NCBI GenBank assembly: GCA_964396845.1 | Contig: CAYNGH010000006.1 | Location: 1-47,173, forward strand | Length of the DNA stretch: 47,173 nucleotides | Reading direction: 5' to 3' | DNA from: CAYNGH01 sp964396845 | GTDB lineage: Bacteria; Vulcanimicrobiota; JAJTBE01; CAYNGH01 | Shown here: piece after piece, positions 24,658 to 33,582 of the stretch | How the letters are laid out: the number at the start of each line of letters is the position of its first letter | Position numbering within the stretch: the first letter of the stretch is position 1 | Notes under the pieces: model-generated | Told to the model about the DNA's origin: nothing | Databases searched by the model: none | What the model saw: only the letters and a program-made list of their open reading frames with translations | Made by a program: the position numbers and the translations under genes

Positions 24658-25656
24658 TCAGGGACCGGCATCGGTGTGGGCGGTGTCCGAGTGGGGATGT
24701 GAGTCCGGCCAGTTGTTGTGATATGACCAGGTATCATTGTAACCGTCGTTATAACCACCACCATCCCAATGAATATCATCGTGCAAATCCACATGGCCGG
24801 GGGTGTTCTGGTGGCCGATATTGGTGTGGTCGCCGGGGACAATATTTGTGTGGGATGTACCCTCGTTGGCATGGACATCGTGGTGTCCGCCTTCGGTATC
24901 GTTTGTGTGGGTGTCAACGTTGCCGTTGTTGGTGTGGTCATTATGGCCAACATCGGAGTGGATAACATTGCTGTGATCTACATGGGGGATGTTGGTGTGG
25001 TTCACATGGGAGTTGTCTGAATGGTTCGAGTGATCCCCATGGGGTTCGAATAGGTTTTCGTGGGGATACTCCTGTCCCGAGTTGACATGGCTTCCGGTAA
25101 GATTGGTATGGCTCACGTTGATATGGTCTGAAAGTCTGAAATAGTGCCTGTTTGAAGCGCCGGGGTTTACTCCCGGCACCAGGGATGTCAGAAGCTGTTT
25201 TTCCAAGTTGCTTTGAATCAGAATTTCCGGGATATTTGAGCCGGTATCGTTCCGGGTGTGCCGGGCTGAAGTGTTAACGGCTCTGGCAGGCTCGGAGCCG
25301 GTGGATTTGCCGGAGAAACCCAGGGTTGATATTATAAGAAATCCCGCCGCCACAAGGACACCCATGGCTGAACGCAGTTGGCTGGCCAGGGACAGGCTGT
25401 CCTTTGCCAGATCCAGCTCCATTTTGCTGTCGTATTCCGAGGCGCAGAATTTTTCAAAAAACCGTATCACAGGCACCGGTTCCATGGGAAAAGGGGGCAG
25501 GTAATATGACTTCACCTGCATATTGACAAACCTGTAACCCATCCATTCCAGCAGGGAAAAATCATCGGCCTTTTTATCCGCCTGTTTTCTCAGGCTGACT
25601 TTTACCAGGACTTTTCCATCCAATATGGGATAACCATCGGCTTTGTTATTATTCAT
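24658..25656 (-). CDS. Larger His/Asn/Asp-rich (HTN-tail) membrane protein
   Basis: 332 residues from ATG 25656, with a G-run 10 nt upstream. The layout matches the two smaller genes downstream. The N-terminal domain spans about 1-92 (KVLVKVSLRK, LLEWMGYRFVNMQVKSYYLPPFP). One hydrophobic segment follows (about 97-117, MGVLVAAGFLIISTLGFSG). A linker holds LEKQLLTSLVPG. The tail from about 175 to the end has dozens of H-x-N or H-x-D triplets (for example DHINVSHTN, HVDHSNVIHSDVGHNDHTN). The tail also has Gly/Tyr/Trp text near the end (WDGGGYNDGYNDTW). Sequence identity to the smaller proteins outside the tail is low but the order is the same. Located 82 nt before the intact smaller gene, likely one transcript. 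Function unknown. Confidence 0.65.
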   Translation of the reverse strand: MNNNKADGYPILDGKVLVKVSLRKQADKKADDFSLLEWMGYRFVNMQVKSYYLPPFPMEPVPVIRFFEKFCASEYDSKMELDLAKDSLSLASQLRSAMGVLVAAGFLIISTLGFSGKSTGSEPARAVNTSARHTRNDTGSNIPEILIQSNLEKQLLTSLVPGVNPGASNRHYFRLSDHINVSHTNLTGSHVNSGQEYPHENLFEPHGDHSNHSDNSHVNHTNIPHVDHSNVIHSDVGHNDHTNNGNVDTHTNDTEGGHHDVHANEGTSHTNIVPGDHTNIGHQNTPGHVDLHDDIHWDGGGYNDGYNDTWSYHNNWPDSHPHSDTAHTDAGP

Positions 25657-26395
25657 CTACAGCAGTCCCCCCTGAACAGTTGACCAAACCTGAACATGAG
25701 AGTCCCATTTTGGGGACAATAACAAGGAGTCGCTCATTCCAACTGGAACATCTTGCCCCGGAGTAATACCAGTCCAAATATTTTTTTTAAAAAATCTTCC
25801 CCTGTTTTCCGGGCAACCAAGTTCCAGTTTTTTTATGTGTAACTCCCTTGAAAAAATAATAGCATAAAATTAGTCTTTTGAAAACCCTTGTCTGTATTTT
25901 TTATCAACAGGGACAGGATTGATCTTTTCTTTACAGGGTCTGGCTTGTGGCGATTCCACCGGCCCCGACGAGATTTATGTTTAGCAATTATTAATACTTT
26001 TTTCTCTTTTTCATCCCCCGGCCACATCCTGTCATCCTGAACCCCATTTGAAATGAGGAAAAATGAGTCGGGATGGTCATGATCAGCAAAATATTGCTCT
26101 CGGGCCATGGGCACTTTAGAGGTGCCCAAAATGATACGGTAAAGTCATGATCGGTGGGCCAGGTCATAAAATGATGTTTAGTCAGAATGGCAAAGCCCTA
26201 TTGAAGTTCTCTCTTAAGATGTTCTCCAAGACAGATTGTCAAACCAGGCCGGCAAAAAATGATCCGGCCAAGGGTTATTGTGATGATTGACGAAAATATA
26301 TCTTCCCCCGGCAGTTTGTATCCGGGGGACAAGCATCAGCAGTGACAGAGGCTGTTATCTGCTCCATAATTTTTCGGGAGAGGTCTGGAGCTGTT
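25657..26395. other. Long intergenic gap without a supported gene
   Basis: This stretch separates the divergent HTN-tail operon from the sbcD-like gene. It is AT-richer than its flanks, with short inverted repeats: GTCCC/GGGGAC near 25711-25726, GGGCAC/GTGCCC near 26107-26125 and GGCCGG/CCGGCC (26247-26252 with 26264-26269). None has a T-run that would make it a terminator. No tRNA, repeat array or mobile element signature was seen. A 98-codon minus-strand frame at 25833-26129 has no ribosome site or family resemblance. Confidence 0.5.
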
Positions 26396-27544
26396 ATGCC
26401 AAGGCTTTTACACATGGCGGACTTGCATCTTGGAGCGTCATCGGGTTTTCTGGAGGGAGAAAAAAAAGAAATCCGGGGCAGAGAAATCGAAGATGCTTTT
26501 CACAGGGCTGTTTCCTTCGCATCGGCCCCGGAGAGTCATATCCACGGGGTTTTAATTGCCGGTGATCTCTTTGATTCCATGATGGTTTCCGAGGATTTAA
26601 TCCGCCGGGTTGCCGGGGAATTCCAGAGGCTCAAGTCAGCTTCCATCCCGGTGGTTTTAGTCCCCGGCACTCATGACTCCGCCCTTTACCCAGGATCCGT
26701 CTATCGGAGGAGTTCTCTGCCAGGGGTCACCTGCCTTATGGATCCCAATCCATGCAATCCCTTCACATGCCGTCTTGGCGGTGAGGTGTTTCATTTTTAC
26801 GGCATGGATTTTCATCCTTTGCATACCTTAAGCCCGGTGGTTTTTGAGAAAAATCACCTGCCGGGTATTCATGTGGGTCTTGTTCATGGCTCCCTGATGA
26901 TTGAGGAGCACTGGTCCGCCCGTCGGGAGCATATTCCCCTTTCCTTGGAGATGGTTGCCAGGTCGGGGCTTGATTACCTGGCCCTGGGACATTATCACAA
27001 TTTCTCCCGACATGACCTGGGAGATACTGTGGCGGTTTACCCCGGCACCTTGGAAGGACGGCGATGGAATGAGGAGGGGGGACGGTTTCTGGTGGTGGCA
27101 GAGTTTGACAGATCCGGCAGGGTCACCATCGAAAAAATCCCCCACAACTGCCGGACTGTTTCCCGGGTTACTCTGGATCTGGATCGGGAGGGGATTGAAA
27201 GTGCTGATGATGTAATCCGGGCTGTTCTCACTTATGGGGACAGGGACAGGTCAGGAATTCTCCGGGTCACCCTTTCCGGATGCCGGGAATTTCCCCTGAG
27301 TCCGGGGGAAGTGATGGAAGCGGCATCGGATCATTTCTTTCATCTTGAGGTGGAAGACAACACCACCCTTGCCGATTCATCCCTGATTGCATCACTTTCC
27401 AGGGAACAGTCGGTGCGGGGGCTTTTTGTCCGCAGGATCATGGAAGCCATGAAGGACGGGGACAGCCGTCAGGAAAAAGTTTACTCCTTTGCTCTATCGT
27501 CGGCTCTCGAAATGATGAGGGGAGATGAACCCCTTGAGATTTAA
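26396..27544 (+). CDS. SbcD/Mre11-like (YhaO-like) DNA exonuclease subunit
   Basis: 382 residues from ATG 26396, where GGAG lies 5 nt upstream and the protein then begins MPRLLHMADLHLG as family members do. A longer in-frame start at 26342 lacks support. Metallophosphatase motifs are HMADLHLG, AGDLFDS, VPGTHDSAL, VHGSL and LGHYHNF; the third usually reads GNHD and here has Thr. The C-terminal part (from about 245) is the capping region. It overlaps the following SbcC/YhaN-like gene by 20 nt, so they are translated together and should form a nuclease-ATPase complex acting on DNA ends. It resembles Bacillus YhaO more than E. coli SbcD because of the partner. Confidence 0.85.
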   Translation: MPRLLHMADLHLGASSGFLEGEKKEIRGREIEDAFHRAVSFASAPESHIHGVLIAGDLFDSMMVSEDLIRRVAGEFQRLKSASIPVVLVPGTHDSALYPGSVYRRSSLPGVTCLMDPNPCNPFTCRLGGEVFHFYGMDFHPLHTLSPVVFEKNHLPGIHVGLVHGSLMIEEHWSARREHIPLSLEMVARSGLDYLALGHYHNFSRHDLGDTVAVYPGTLEGRRWNEEGGRFLVVAEFDRSGRVTIEKIPHNCRTVSRVTLDLDREGIESADDVIRAVLTYGDRDRSGILRVTLSGCREFPLSPGEVMEAASDHFFHLEVEDNTTLADSSLIASLSREQSVRGLFVRRIMEAMKDGDSRQEKVYSFALSSALEMMRGDEPLEI

Positions 27545-30500
27545 GAATCTGTTCATAACAGGCTTTGGTATTTTCGATGAAAGCCTTCCTCCCCAGAAGC
27601 GGTTTTTTCAGTTTGAAAACCCGGGAATAAACCTGGTGCTGGGACGCAATGAACGGGGCAAGTCAACCCTGATGGAAGCCCTGTTGGACACCATATACGG
27701 TATTCCCGGTATCCGCCGGGACCTGCGGAAACCCTGGGGGCCTGCCCGGGATTATGGCGCCCGTCTTGAGTTGGAAACCGGGGATAAGACCCTTCGAATC
27801 CAGCGGGACTTTTCCACTGAAGAGGCTACCATCACCGATATTACCGGCGGGGGATCCCGGGTGATTTTTGCCGGCAATGCCAATCCCCGCAGTCGCGGAG
27901 GCCAGGCCCGTCTTTACCGGGAAACCCTTGGGAGCATGGGGATTCCTTCCCGGGAGGTGATGGAACAGCTTTCCTTCATCCGGAAGATGGAAATGGAATC
28001 GGGGATCTCCGATGAGATCCGCCGGCTGGTTACCGGTGGCGGTGGCATTAATTATCACAGGGTCATAAGCTGTCTGACCGGGAAGTATTTCACCATCAGC
28101 CGGGAGAATCCGTGGCAGGGTGTCAACAAGAACCGCCCCCGGGAATTAGAGAACCTGAAACTTCGCCTGGATGAGATGGAAGGCCGGCTCTGGGAGATAA
28201 ATCAGTCCCAGGCCCAGTTGATGAACCTGGAAAAAGAAAAAGAAACCCTGCAAATAAAAATTGAGGAGCTTCAGCATCGATGGGAGAAAAACCGGTTTCT
28301 CCACAAGACCCTCACCGGGGCATTAGAGCTTTATAATGAGATTCGCCGGAACCGGGAGGATTTAACCTCGGCTCTGGAAGAGAGGGATCGGCTTTGCCAT
28401 CGGCATCAGCGTCGAGCTGAGATAGAAGAGGAGCTGTCCCGGCTCAGGGATGTTTTTGACGGGGTTGATGAACCGATCCTGGAGCTTTGCCGGGAACTTC
28501 CCCTGGTGGAAGGAAAGCTGGAGGAGCTAAAAAACCGTCAGCAGGATCGCCGGGAAGAGCAAAACGGGATGAAAAGCCTCAGGGATCGGCTGGAGGAGGA
28601 TCTTTATAATAATTATGCCGAGATAGTGCTTCTCCCCAGTAATTTCCCGGATTTAGTGGAAGAAAACCGCCGGCTGAAGGAGCAGTTGCAGGAAGGTGAA
28701 GATTTTTACAACCGCCAGCTTTCGATAGTTCGCCAGTTAGAGGAAGCCCAGAATAAAAAGGAAGATTTTGCTCTGCGGGGCGGACGCTTTGAACAACAGT
28801 TGGAGAGTTATATCCATGTCAGAGATAAAATTCTCATGGAGCTGGAGTTTTTGGATCAGAAGATTCAGGATCGACGGGAGGCCCAGGAGGACATATCCAG
28901 TTCCTGGAATCGGGTTCGAAAAAAATATCCCCATATGGATCAGTTGCCAGAGGATTTGCCTTCAAAGCTCCGGGAGTACCGAGATCTGATCCGGAACCGG
29001 GAATTGAAAACCGCACGGCTGGAAGAAAAGGAAGTGGAATACCGCAAGCTTCTTCGCCGTATTCAGTCGCCGGTCAATTTTGTGCCGGTGGTTGCAGGCC
29101 TGCTGATGGGGCTGATTTTGGGGCTTCTTTTTCCCGATAAAATCATTGCCGGTGCCATGGGGGCTATTTTTGGCACTGTTATTGGCGGAGTTATGGCATG
29201 GCGGAGGCTTCAGGAACTGCAGGTGGGAAAGGGCAGGCTGGAAGAGGCCATGGATGAGCTTCAGTTGCAAGTATCCTCGCCATTGCCGGTTCTGGACATA
29301 CCTGATGAATTCAATGACCCCGGCGGTCTGGATCGTCTGGCGGACTTGTTCAGAGATTATCAGGCGGCGGTTCGAAGCATCGAGAAGCTGACGGTGAAAA
29401 CTGCCGCCATCGAACCGGAAGATGTCCTGATGCGCCGACGGGATGCCCTGGTGCTGAAGCTGGAAACTGCCCGGGAGGAAACGGGGCTTCAGCCCCAGGA
29501 GGATCCACTAAAATTGCTGGAGGAATACCGGGCTTATATCCGCCAGCAGGATCGCCTGGTGGATCTGGTGGATGCCATTCGCAGTCGCTTCCCTTCCACC
29601 GTCAGGGATTCCCTGCCTCCGGTTCCCCGGGAGCTTCAGGATATGAAGGATCGAATTTTGCAGTTTGAAAGGGATTACCCCCTTGCCCGGGGGATGCCTC
29701 CCTTTGAAACCCTTCAGGATCAGTTCCGGGAAATGCTGGTTTTGAAGGGAAAAATCAACGAACAGGAAACCCTGATTGCCCATGGAGAAAGCAGGGATCC
29801 CCTGGGGCCCAGAATCCAACAAGAACAAAAACACCGGGATGAGATCCTGGGAGTTCTGACTCCTCTGATGGATGCCCTGGGCCTTGACGGGCCGGAGGAG
29901 ATCGAAGAAAAATTCAACCGTTGCCAGCTTCTTTCGGAACAGCTCAGGAGTTTCACTCCAGGGACAGAAGAAGAAGGCCGTCGGGAAAAACTTGAGCAGG
30001 AAATTCGGGATCTCTCTCTGGCTTCAGTGGTTCTTCAGACCCGACAGGAGGAACTTGCCGGAAAGATGCCTGCAGTTGACTCCTTTCTGGATATGACTCC
30101 CCCCCGCCAGCGGGAAAGGCTGGATGAGCTGTCCCGGGAGTCGGACAACCTGGAAAGGGAGCTTCTCTCGGCCAGGGAACGTTATAATTATGTCAGAGTG
30201 AAGATCGAAGAGTCATCTCCCTGTGGCGATCCTGAAACCCTCCAGGAAGAGATGGAGGATCTCCGGGGGAGGATCCGTCGGCTGGAGATTATGCGTGATG
30301 GCTATCGCACTGCCGTTGATCTGTTGCGGGAATCAGTAGAGCATTTCCAAAGATCCCACCGTTCCCGGATTCAGGATGAAATCTCCCGAATTTTTTCCCG
30401 GCTTACCGGTGGCCGTTACGGCGGGGTTCAGCTCGATTCCGATTTCAACATAACCCTGATGGACTCCACAGGCACTCCGGTGGAAAAACAGGCCATATCA

Positions 30501-30746
30501 ACTGGAGCCAGAGATCAGCTTTACCTGTCGGTGCGGATGGCCCTGGCCCGGAGTTTGTCGGATCAGGTCTGCCTTCCCTTCCTGCTGGATGATCCCCTGT
30601 CCAGTTTCGACCGGGAAAGGCTTCTGACGGCCCGGCAGATCCTGACGGAGCTGGCTGGCGAACACCAGGTGATAATTTTTACCCATAACAGGGAGTTTAC
30701 CGGGTGGGGATCCCTGGTGCAGGATCTTGATTTTCTGGGGGCATGA
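27525..30746 (+). CDS. SbcC/Rad50-like (YhaN-like) ATPase with central membrane segment
   Basis: 1073 residues. The Walker A motif GRNERGKST is at 40-48. The C-terminal half-site has the signature ISTGARDQLYLSVRMALARS (about 990-1010), then Walker B FLLDDPLSSFD and the switch His in FTHNRE. Two long coiled coils flank a hydrophobic hairpin at about 517-558 (FVPVVAGLLMGLILGLLF and AGAMGAIFGTVIGGVMAW). This occupies the place of the Rad50 zinc hook; no CxxC is seen there. That layout is typical of YhaN rather than SbcC and suggests the coil tips sit in the membrane. The start ATG overlaps the sbcD-like gene; a TTG three codons later is an alternative. Confidence 0.85.
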   Translation: MNPLRFKNLFITGFGIFDESLPPQKRFFQFENPGINLVLGRNERGKSTLMEALLDTIYGIPGIRRDLRKPWGPARDYGARLELETGDKTLRIQRDFSTEEATITDITGGGSRVIFAGNANPRSRGGQARLYRETLGSMGIPSREVMEQLSFIRKMEMESGISDEIRRLVTGGGGINYHRVISCLTGKYFTISRENPWQGVNKNRPRELENLKLRLDEMEGRLWEINQSQAQLMNLEKEKETLQIKIEELQHRWEKNRFLHKTLTGALELYNEIRRNREDLTSALEERDRLCHRHQRRAEIEEELSRLRDVFDGVDEPILELCRELPLVEGKLEELKNRQQDRREEQNGMKSLRDRLEEDLYNNYAEIVLLPSNFPDLVEENRRLKEQLQEGEDFYNRQLSIVRQLEEAQNKKEDFALRGGRFEQQLESYIHVRDKILMELEFLDQKIQDRREAQEDISSSWNRVRKKYPHMDQLPEDLPSKLREYRDLIRNRELKTARLEEKEVEYRKLLRRIQSPVNFVPVVAGLLMGLILGLLFPDKIIAGAMGAIFGTVIGGVMAWRRLQELQVGKGRLEEAMDELQLQVSSPLPVLDIPDEFNDPGGLDRLADLFRDYQAAVRSIEKLTVKTAAIEPEDVLMRRRDALVLKLETAREETGLQPQEDPLKLLEEYRAYIRQQDRLVDLVDAIRSRFPSTVRDSLPPVPRELQDMKDRILQFERDYPLARGMPPFETLQDQFREMLVLKGKINEQETLIAHGESRDPLGPRIQQEQKHRDEILGVLTPLMDALGLDGPEEIEEKFNRCQLLSEQLRSFTPGTEEEGRREKLEQEIRDLSLASVVLQTRQEELAGKMPAVDSFLDMTPPRQRERLDELSRESDNLERELLSARERYNYVRVKIEESSPCGDPETLQEEMEDLRGRIRRLEIMRDGYRTAVDLLRESVEHFQRSHRSRIQDEISRIFSRLTGGRYGGVQLDSDFNITLMDSTGTPVEKQAISTGARDQLYLSVRMALARSLSDQVCLPFLLDDPLSSFDRERLLTARQILTELAGEHQVIIFTHNREFTGWGSLVQDLDFLGA

Positions 30747-30787
30747 CCGGGCCCGGGAACTTGAGAGGCGGGTTTTTTGTTGAGGAA

Positions 30788-30816
30788 TTGAAGGATAATG
30801 CCATGGAGCTTATAAA
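30788..30816 (+). promoter_or_regulatory. Possible promoter for NifU-like gene
   Basis: TTGAAG (30788-30793), 17 nt, TATAAA (30811-30816), 40 nt before the start codon at 30856. Confidence 0.4.
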
Positions 30817-30855
30817 ATAAGAATCAATCAATATACGAGATACGAGGTGGATGAT

Positions 30856-31158
30856 ATGTCAGATTTAGATGCTTTGAAAAAACAGGTGGAAGAACAACTG
30901 GGGATTATCAGGCCCAGACTTCAGGCTGATGGAGGCGATGTCCGGCTGGTGGATGTTGATGCTGAAGGTGTTGTTACCGTGGAACTGGAAGGCGCCTGCA
31001 AGGGATGCCCCATGAGTGCTGTGACTCTTGCCATGGGCATCGAGAAGACCATCAAGGAGGCCATACCCCAGGTAAAAAAAGTAGAAGCCGCCGGATCGAA
31101 TTTCCCTCCGGGTCTGCTGGACAAATTCCGGGCCATGAATCAGTATGGCAATTCCTGA
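30856..31158 (+). CDS. NifU-type iron-sulfur scaffold protein
   Basis: 100 residues, equal to the C-terminal domain of NifU (Nfu). It binds or transfers [4Fe-4S] clusters. The motif ACKGCPMS gives Cys 48 and Cys 51, and LQADGGDVRLVDVD and MGIEKTIKEAIPQV are standard. The start is ATG 30856, with GAGGTG 6 nt upstream; a GTG three codons earlier is in frame. Its 3' end overlaps the next small gene. No other iron-sulfur assembly genes are near, so it is a stand-alone Nfu. Confidence 0.93.
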   Translation: MSDLDALKKQVEEQLGIIRPRLQADGGDVRLVDVDAEGVVTVELEGACKGCPMSAVTLAMGIEKTIKEAIPQVKKVEAAGSNFPPGLLDKFRAMNQYGNS

Positions 31159-31384
31159 AGATAAAAAGATGGAGCTGACAAGAAAACTAAGGATCAAAAA
31201 AAGCAGGTCCCTGTCGGTAAGGGGTCATGGCTCTTGGATTGGTGTGGAGATGGAAGCGGAGTTTCTGCCCGCGGATCAGGATCAGATTACTGACCTGCTG
31301 GTGGAACAGGTGGATGTCCTGCTGGAACAGGAAGAACGCCGGGAGAGGGATATTCTCGAGGATCGGGCCTTCGGGGGATATTGA
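31145..31384 (+). CDS. Small charged protein of unknown function
   Basis: 79 residues, overlapping the NifU-like gene by 14 nt, which suggests translational coupling. An inner ATG at 31169 is another possible start. The N-terminal half is basic (KLRIKKSRSLSVRGHG) and the rest acidic and helical (ADQDQITDLLVEQVDVLLEQEERRERD), ending FGGY. No Cys, signal or membrane segment. No family recognised; the coding-like composition and tight placement favour a real gene. Confidence 0.5.
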   Translation: MAIPEDKKMELTRKLRIKKSRSLSVRGHGSWIGVEMEAEFLPADQDQITDLLVEQVDVLLEQEERRERDILEDRAFGGY

Positions 31385-31431
31385 ACCGGGTTTCTTGTAC
31401 TTATATTTGACTTTTCCGGGGAGGTGGATCC

Positions 31432-31725
31432 ATGTCGGGAACTGAAACAGGGTACTTGGCGATTTTTTTTGTAATATCTGCGGTTCTCGGTTGTGTGCTG
31501 GCGGTGGATGCCAAGAGCATGGGGTTTCCCAACATATTTGTGATGGTGCTGGGGTTGGCCACGGCTTTTCTGGCGGTATTTACCGTGCCTGCATACATCC
31601 TCTACCGGATAGTAAACTGGATTGATCCCCAAAACCGGGGACTTGCCGGGGCAACCCTGGTCATCTACACCCTCCTGGCATCGGGGGTCGGATACCTGAT
31701 TTATTTCAATGTTTTCCGCAAATAA
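31432..31725 (+). CDS. Small three-helix membrane protein
   Basis: 97 residues with GGGAGG about 7 nt before ATG 31432. Three hydrophobic segments lie at about 7-25, 33-58 and 70-92, with few charged residues between (DAKSMGF, NWIDPQNRG). No catalytic motif. The placement 47 nt after the small charged gene suggests co-transcription with the NifU-like gene. It converges on the zinc-ribbon gene, 27 nt apart. Function unknown. Confidence 0.6.
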   Translation: MSGTETGYLAIFFVISAVLGCVLAVDAKSMGFPNIFVMVLGLATAFLAVFTVPAYILYRIVNWIDPQNRGLAGATLVIYTLLASGVGYLIYFNVFRK

Positions 31726-31752
31726 CCCATAGGGTCATTAGAGTCATTCCAG

Positions 31753-33444
31753 TTATTCCTGGCCCTCCCCTTCAGTTTCAGTCGTGTCCTGATTTTCATC
31801 CTTGTGTTCCTGGATCATCCGGTTCATATCCGCGGCAATTCTCTGGAGCCGGTTGAGCTTTCTGTTGCCCTCCAGCATTATCTGAACTCCCTGGTTCAAA
31901 AGATCCTCTTCATTGGTTTCCACATACTCCAGGAAGCAGTCCAGCCCTTCTTCCCAGTCACGGTAGCCTTCCTCGAAAAGAGTCTTGATCTCTTTTGTGT
32001 CTTCCAGGACTTTTCTGGTTATTTCTTTTTCCGCCTGGGGGAGGTTGTCAAGGGACACATGGGGTATCGGCGAGAACCCGGCATCCCGGTGCTTTTCCAT
32101 TACATCCTGAAGCTGGTATATGCTGTCTTCAAACTCTTCTGTGGTTATCTCACCGTCTTTAACCTGTTTTACTGCATTGAAGATTTTCTGGAGGTTTTCC
32201 GGAACAGCTTCATCGCTTCTCTCATCGCTGACCCGGGCGAATTTGCCTCCCTCCTGAACCGCAAAGGTCGAAGATGTCTGGGGGCCTTCAGCGGCTTTGG
32301 GCAGGATTGCTCCGCATTTTTCACAGGTTTTTCTCTGGGGCTGATTATATTGACCGCACCGGACGCATGGGGTTTTGCCTTCCCGTTCTGCCAGATCTTC
32401 AAAGAATTTTGATGCCCTGACCAGCATATCTGCAGATTTTCTCAGTTCTTTTTCCGCCTGCTCCAAAAACAGCCCTTCCCGGGTGTTAATGAAAGCATAA
32501 CAGTCGCCGATGGCTCCCTGGAACATTTCCAAGCCCTCACCGGCTTCCCGGAATTCTTCCTCGTAACCTGAATCCTGGTGGGATATGTGTTGGAACAGTT
32601 GTTTTGTCTTGTTGAATTCTGCTTCCACTTCTCTGACGGTGTCCATGAATATCTGATCGTTGATGGAACCCTTGCGCCGGGCTACGATCATGTTTATCAG
32701 CAGGTTTGAAAGGGCTGATTCTGTGGGAGCCTGGATCATCCGTTTGTAGTTGACCTTCGGGACAAGTTCCTTTACCTGGGGGTAAGCCTGCATGGCGATT
32801 TTTAATCCCTGATCCAGAAGTTTTTCATCGCCATCTTTCGTAAAGAAGCCGATTTTTGTAAGGCCTTCCTGCAATTTTTCATAAGCCCGGATCATTTCAT
32901 CCTGCTCCGGGTATGTCAGCACATTTTTCTCAAACTGGAGCTCTTTTTTTGCTCCTTCCACGGTTATGTATTCATCAGCAATGACTCTTTCCAGCTTGTT
33001 CCGGCTGTCACCGTTCTTCACTTCCTCCACACACTTTACCAGCAAATTGAGCCGGGGTATATCAGTGGGCCCCATGGCCAGAAGGGCATTGTTGGTATAA
33101 CACTCCAGTGCATAGTTAAGGCCTTCACTGCATCTTTTTACCATTTCTCCTGCGGATACAAGATCAAACTCCACACCGGTTTCAAAATACTTGTCAATGG
33201 CCCCGAAGGCGTTATCCCAGTCGGTGAAAAGCTTCTGGATCAGTTGAATCTCATCGGCAACAGCTTCAGTAACATGAGGCTCAAGCCCCGACAGGTCTGA
33301 TTCAAAGTTGGATTTTATTGCCTCAAGACTCTGCCTTGAATCTTGAAGCACTGATTTAAGATTGTCCTGATCGGTTTTTTTATCCAGCAGGTCCATGATG
33401 GTTTCAAGCAATAAGAATTTAGGTCTTTGTGCAGTTTCCGGCAT
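31753..33444 (-). CDS. Helical protein with a central zinc ribbon
   Basis: 563 residues from ATG 33444 (AGGAGGGG 7 nt upstream). No signal peptide or membrane segment, so it is cytoplasmic. Almost all of it is predicted helical and acidic, with two similar halves: residues about 20-350 and 405-550. Between them is a rubredoxin-like zinc ribbon PCVRCGQYNQPQRKTCEKCGA, Cys 360, 363, 374 and 377. Text such as EEYxEWEEGLDCFLEYVE occurs in the C-terminal half (YRDWEEGLDCFLEYVETNEEDLL), and TGVEFDLVSAGEMVKRCSEGLNY in the N-terminal half. No catalytic domain recognised. It follows the Met-rich gene on the same strand across 138 nt, with a terminator between. Confidence 0.6.
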   Translation of the reverse strand: MPETAQRPKFLLLETIMDLLDKKTDQDNLKSVLQDSRQSLEAIKSNFESDLSGLEPHVTEAVADEIQLIQKLFTDWDNAFGAIDKYFETGVEFDLVSAGEMVKRCSEGLNYALECYTNNALLAMGPTDIPRLNLLVKCVEEVKNGDSRNKLERVIADEYITVEGAKKELQFEKNVLTYPEQDEMIRAYEKLQEGLTKIGFFTKDGDEKLLDQGLKIAMQAYPQVKELVPKVNYKRMIQAPTESALSNLLINMIVARRKGSINDQIFMDTVREVEAEFNKTKQLFQHISHQDSGYEEEFREAGEGLEMFQGAIGDCYAFINTREGLFLEQAEKELRKSADMLVRASKFFEDLAEREGKTPCVRCGQYNQPQRKTCEKCGAILPKAAEGPQTSSTFAVQEGGKFARVSDERSDEAVPENLQKIFNAVKQVKDGEITTEEFEDSIYQLQDVMEKHRDAGFSPIPHVSLDNLPQAEKEITRKVLEDTKEIKTLFEEGYRDWEEGLDCFLEYVETNEEDLLNQGVQIMLEGNRKLNRLQRIAADMNRMIQEHKDENQDTTETEGEGQE

Positions 33445-33527
33445 GCTGACCCCTCCTGTCTATTATTCATTACAATGTTTGATGGTACTTTCTTATTCAA
33501 GGCAGAGAAAAACCCTTTTGAACCAGC

Positions 33528-33558
33528 AAAAATAAAAGGCGGCGGATTGACCGCCGCC
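33528..33558 (-). terminator. Intrinsic terminator of the Met-rich gene
   Basis: GGCGGCGG (33538-33545) pairs with CCGCCGCC (33551-33558) around ATTGA; on the minus strand the hairpin is followed by TTTTATTTTT. Confidence 0.85.
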
Positions 33559-33582
33559 CTGTGTCCTTGTCCCGGGTATCTG

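Noticed and set aside
22786..25656. Repeated triplets in the HTN-tail genes as a CRISPR or DNA repeat array
   Set aside because: The periodicity is irregular at the DNA level, lies in frame in coding sequence, and has no constant repeat with unique spacers.
25833..26129. 98-codon minus-strand frame in the gap after the HTN-tail genes
   Set aside because: Starts at TTG without ribosome site; sequence resembles nothing and is Lys/Arg/Asp-rich by composition only.
30752..30778. Hairpin followed by six T after the SbcC-like gene as a terminator
   Set aside because: Only four pairs (CCCG/CGGG) with a long loop; too weak to call, although the T-run is suggestive.
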